Shown here: piece by piece, positions 61,951 to 64,000 of the stretch
How the letters are laid out: every line of letters begins with the position of its first letter
Numbering within the stretch: position 1 is the first letter of the stretch
Assembly (NCBI RefSeq): GCF_005222705.1
Contig: NZ_STGF01000023.1
Span: forward strand, 1-64,000
DNA from: Paenibacillus sp. SY21-1
GTDB lineage: Bacteria; Bacillota; Bacilli; Paenibacillales; Paenibacillaceae
Length of the DNA stretch: 64,000 nucleotides
Direction of reading: 5' to 3'
Program-made: the position numbers and the translations under genes
Notes under the pieces: model-generated
What the model was told of the DNA's origin: nothing
The model's input: only the letters and a program-made list of their open reading frames with translations
The model's database searches: none

Positions 61951-61993
61951 ATTGTATATTCATACACAATTTGTCTGAAAAAGTTGCTATAAT
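61951..61993 (+). promoter_or_regulatory. Operator-like palindrome and extended -10 promoter
   Basis: ATTGTATA-TTCA-TACACAAT (61951-61970) is an inverted repeat with one mismatch. TGC-TATAAT (61985-61993) is an extended -10 box 38 bases before the MazG-like gene. The palindrome would overlap the -35 region, so repression is plausible. Confidence 0.6.
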
Positions 61994-62031
61994 TTATCCT
62001 TATTATCAGCTGCTAAAGGAGATTCAGCACA

Positions 62032-62364
62032 ATGACGATATATAACAAGCTTGTACGCGATCGTATTCCGGAGATACTTGATAAGAAAGGCTTAATCAGT
62101 ACGACTCGTATTCTTGAAGCAGACGAATATATGAAGGCGCTTCACGCCAAGCTGGAGGAGGAAGCGGGCGAGTTTTTAAACGCGGAACCCGGTATGGCTG
62201 CCGTGGAGGAACTGGCGGATTTACTGGAGGTCGCATATGCTCTAGCTGAAGCAAATGGAGTAAGCGCTGTTGAACTGGAGAGAATTCGAGCAGAAAAAGC
62301 GAAAATGCGGGGAGCGTTTGAAAAACGTATCTATTTAATCGAAGTAGAAGATAACGAATCATAA
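62032..62364 (+). CDS. MazG-like nucleoside triphosphate pyrophosphohydrolase
   Basis: A 110-residue all-alpha protein starting IYNKLVRDRIPEILDKKG, the signature opening of the small phosphoribosyl-ATP pyrophosphohydrolase-like/MazG-type family in Firmicutes. The magnesium-binding pattern is present as LEEEAGEFLNA and VEELADLLEVAYAL (ExxE then ExxD). Such enzymes hydrolyse non-canonical nucleoside triphosphates to monophosphates and pyrophosphate. aaaggag precedes the ATG. The promoter just upstream has a palindrome. It lies next to a DNA alkylation repair gene, which fits a genome-protection theme but does not prove it. Confidence 0.88.
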   Translation: MTIYNKLVRDRIPEILDKKGLISTTRILEADEYMKALHAKLEEEAGEFLNAEPGMAAVEELADLLEVAYALAEANGVSAVELERIRAEKAKMRGAFEKRIYLIEVEDNES

Positions 62365-62511
62365 GCTTATGTCCACACATTGAAAGAGAGAGTCATGATT
62401 TGGAGACAATAGTAAGGGGAATCAAAAAGGATAACGGCAACCGACGCTCGAAAATGTTAGTATAGCCGCAAACTTACGGTATAAACTTTACTGGAGAAGG
62501 AAGGTCATACG

Positions 62512-63219
62512 ATGAACGCAGAAGAGGTTATCCAGGAGCTTGAAGCGCTGGGGAAGGAACGTACCAAAAAAATCTATGTCTCCAACGGAGCGCATGAGCC
62601 GTTATTTGGAGTGGCGACTGGGGAGATGAAGCCTATCGCCCGCAAAACGAAAAAAAATCAGCCGTTGGCCGAGCAGCTCTACGCGACCGGCAATTATGAC
62701 GCGATGTATTTTGCCGGCGTTATTGCGGAGCCCGATGCGATGACGGAAGCCGACTTCGATCGCTGGCTGGATAGCGCTTATTTCTTTATGTTGTCCGATT
62801 ACGTCGTTGCGGTCACGCTTGCGGAGACCGATATCGCGCAGGACGTGGCTGATAAGTGGATCGCCAGCGGCGAGGAGCTGCGCATGTCGGCGGGCTGGAG
62901 CTGCTACTGCTGGCTGCTTGGCAGCCGGCCTGACAGCGAATTTTCCGAAAGCAAGCTGGCGGAGATGCTCGACCGAGTCCGTGAGACCATTCACAGCGCT
63001 CCTGTGCGAGCTAAATACGCCATGAACAATTTTGTGTATACGACAGCTGTATCGTTCGTTCCGCTCCATGAGAAGGCGGCAGAAACCGCTGCGGCCATCG
63101 GACCGGTGGAGGTGCCTGGACCGAAGTCCAAAGTCAAGCTGATTGACGCTTCGATCAATATTAATAAAGCAATCGACAAAGGACAAATCGGCTTCAAACG
63201 CAAGTATGTCAGATGTTAG
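62512..63219 (+). CDS. DNA alkylation repair protein (AlkD-like HEAT fold)
   Basis: A 235-residue protein with helical repeats of the AlkC/AlkD superfamily, which excise alkylated bases from DNA without base flipping. Features are the opening VIQELEALGKERTKKIYVSNG, GVATGEMKPIARKTKKN with a basic DNA-facing segment, LAEQLYATGNYDAMYFAGVI, FDRWLDSAYFFMLSDYVV, and the final basic GFKRKYVRC. This subfamily is often annotated only as DNA alkylation repair and glycosylase activity is not shown for all members. ggaagg lies upstream of the ATG. It may share a promoter with the MazG-like gene 147 bases upstream. A strong hairpin follows at 63229-63251. Confidence 0.85.
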   Translation: MNAEEVIQELEALGKERTKKIYVSNGAHEPLFGVATGEMKPIARKTKKNQPLAEQLYATGNYDAMYFAGVIAEPDAMTEADFDRWLDSAYFFMLSDYVVAVTLAETDIAQDVADKWIASGEELRMSAGWSCYCWLLGSRPDSEFSESKLAEMLDRVRETIHSAPVRAKYAMNNFVYTTAVSFVPLHEKAAETAAAIGPVEVPGPKSKVKLIDASININKAIDKGQIGFKRKYVRC

Positions 63220-63228
63220 GGCAGAGCT

Positions 63229-63251
63229 GGCGGCAGGGTACACCTGCCGCC
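63229..63251 (+). terminator. GC-rich hairpin after alkylation repair gene
   Basis: GGCGGCAGG (63229-63237) pairs perfectly with CCTGCCGCC (63243-63251) around GTACA. No T tract follows, so it may be an inefficient terminator or an mRNA end-stabiliser. Confidence 0.6.
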
Positions 63252-63460
63252 ATAGTCCGGCTATTTGCTGCTTCGATCTCTAGTCTAGGCCGTGTATGAA
63301 AACCCGTTCAGAGTCACCTTTCACCTCCTTTTCGCCCCCTGCCTTCGCTCCGTTTGCTTGATGTCCCCCCGGTACACCTTCACAAACGCGCCTTGCATGG
63401 AACGATAATTCGGAAAAATGTGCTGTCCTCAGCGTTCTTAGACACGCCCTAGTTGCTCTT

Positions 63461-64000
63461 CTAGCTATTCTTCAATATGGCTGCTGCAAGCGATGGCAAC
63501 CAACGATTTATCCGAAGCAGCCATTTCACTTTTCCGATGGGTACGACTAGCTGGTCCTTCCGGTAATAACTGATGAATTGCTCGGCCAGCTGCTGGGGAG
63601 AAATCTTGTTGCGACCTCTGCCTTTGGTCATTTCGGTATCCACGATGGGGGGAATAATCTCGAAAACTTGAATTCGCGTCTTCTCGAGCTGATAGCGCAG
63701 GGCCTTGCTAAAAATATGCATGCCCGCCTTGGACGCGCAGTACACGGGAGCGGATTGCTTGGGTGCAATCGCCAGGCCCGATGTAACGTTAACGATGGCA
63801 GCCTGCTGCCTGCGGTTAAGCAGCGGGAGAAGCTTGGATATAAGCAGGATGGGCGCGGTTAAATGAATGGCGATTTCCTCTTCCACTTGTTCAGAGGCCT
63901 GTGCGGTCATGAACGAATAGTTGTATTGAATACCTGCATTATTGATTAATACGCTAAGGTTGGAATGGCGTTCATACAGCTGTTGGACCAACAGGTCTAT
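63461..64000 (-). CDS. Short-chain dehydrogenase, N-terminus outside the window
   Basis: The C-terminal ~180 residues of a DltE-like SDR. The conserved NNAGIQ (cofactor region), the Ser in IVNVTSGLA and the catalytic YCASKAG (Tyr/Lys) are all present. EIIPPIVDTEMT follows, the usual proline-threonine segment after the catalytic strand. The N-terminal TGxxxGIG part lies beyond the right edge of the window, so the start is unknown. DltE-like SDRs are often found in Firmicutes without known substrates. Confidence 0.9.
   Translation of the reverse strand: MDLLVQQLYERHSNLSVLINNAGIQYNYSFMTAQASEQVEEEIAIHLTAPILLISKLLPLLNRRQQAAIVNVTSGLAIAPKQSAPVYCASKAGMHIFSKALRYQLEKTRIQVFEIIPPIVDTEMTKGRGRNKISPQQLAEQFISYYRKDQLVVPIGKVKWLLRINRWLPSLAAAILKNS

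Noticed and set aside
63321..63398. A 25-codon minus-strand frame MQGAFVKVYRGDIKQTERR followed by an AAAGGAGG site and a 10-codon GTG frame
   Set aside because: The longer frame has no ribosome site, and the frame after the strong ribosome-like site ends after ten codons. It may be a gene remnant, but nothing supports a product.

Overview
The window looks like chromosomal DNA of a Paenibacillus-type spore-forming Firmicute. Three things point there: large secreted proteins ending in three S-layer homology (SLH) repeats, many AraC/YesN regulators and YesM/LytS kinases, and an LplB/YtcP-type sugar ABC transporter with its own two-component pair. Genes mostly have AAGGAGG-like ribosome sites. 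I see no rRNA, tRNA, integrase, intact insertion sequence or CRISPR array. The assignment is inferred from gene content.

Layout. 1-2.1 kb: a small membrane protein, a decayed UbiB/ABC1 kinase and non-coding DNA. 2.1-7.8 kb: an iron-siderophore block (AraC regulator with a binding-protein sensor domain, a Fur-boxed siderophore-binding lipoprotein) followed by a 7TM sensor kinase and a BTAD-type response regulator. 8.2-14 kb: a 1950-aa SLH surface protein with four 519-bp repeats. 14.3-26 kb: metabolic and regulatory genes (dihydrouridine synthase, two alpha/beta hydrolases, TetR, iron alcohol dehydrogenase with divergent AraC, an SDR/TetR operon, an FMN monooxygenase). 26.3-35.1 kb: a Cthe_2159-type carbohydrate-binding lipoprotein, a 51-bp repeat array and a 2085-aa SLH protein with nine 318-bp Ig-like repeats. 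35.4-41.2 kb: small accessory genes, including a frameshifted acetyltransferase. 41.3-49.3 kb: sugar ABC transporter, YesM/YesN pair and an OmpR-type regulator. 49.4-52.8 kb: a 7TM-DISM kinase and a degenerate HD-GYP protein. 52.9-57.9 kb: a translationally coupled dockerin-protein/cohesin-SLH-protein pair. 58-60.1 kb: an OmpR/HAMP-kinase pair. 60.3-61.9 kb: a repeat-rich region with a small conserved gene behind a possible translational attenuator. 62-64 kb: a MazG-like hydrolase, a DNA alkylation repair protein and a partial SDR.

How the parts work together. The common theme is sensing and holding extracellular polymers. Three SLH proteins share a C-terminal module of about 220 residues before their SLH repeats, so they probably sit on the same wall polymer. 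One of them carries two cohesin-like domains. The gene just upstream, overlapping by ATGA, encodes a secreted GLUG-repeat protein ending in a dockerin. That looks like a two-gene, S-layer-anchored, cellulosome-like module without a catalytic subunit. It is the best candidate for a new system here.

Other notable signals are two related 51-bp tandem arrays 33 kb apart in opposite orientations (22 units in total), and a leader-peptide/hairpin arrangement in front of the 95-aa gene at 60.7-61.0 kb.
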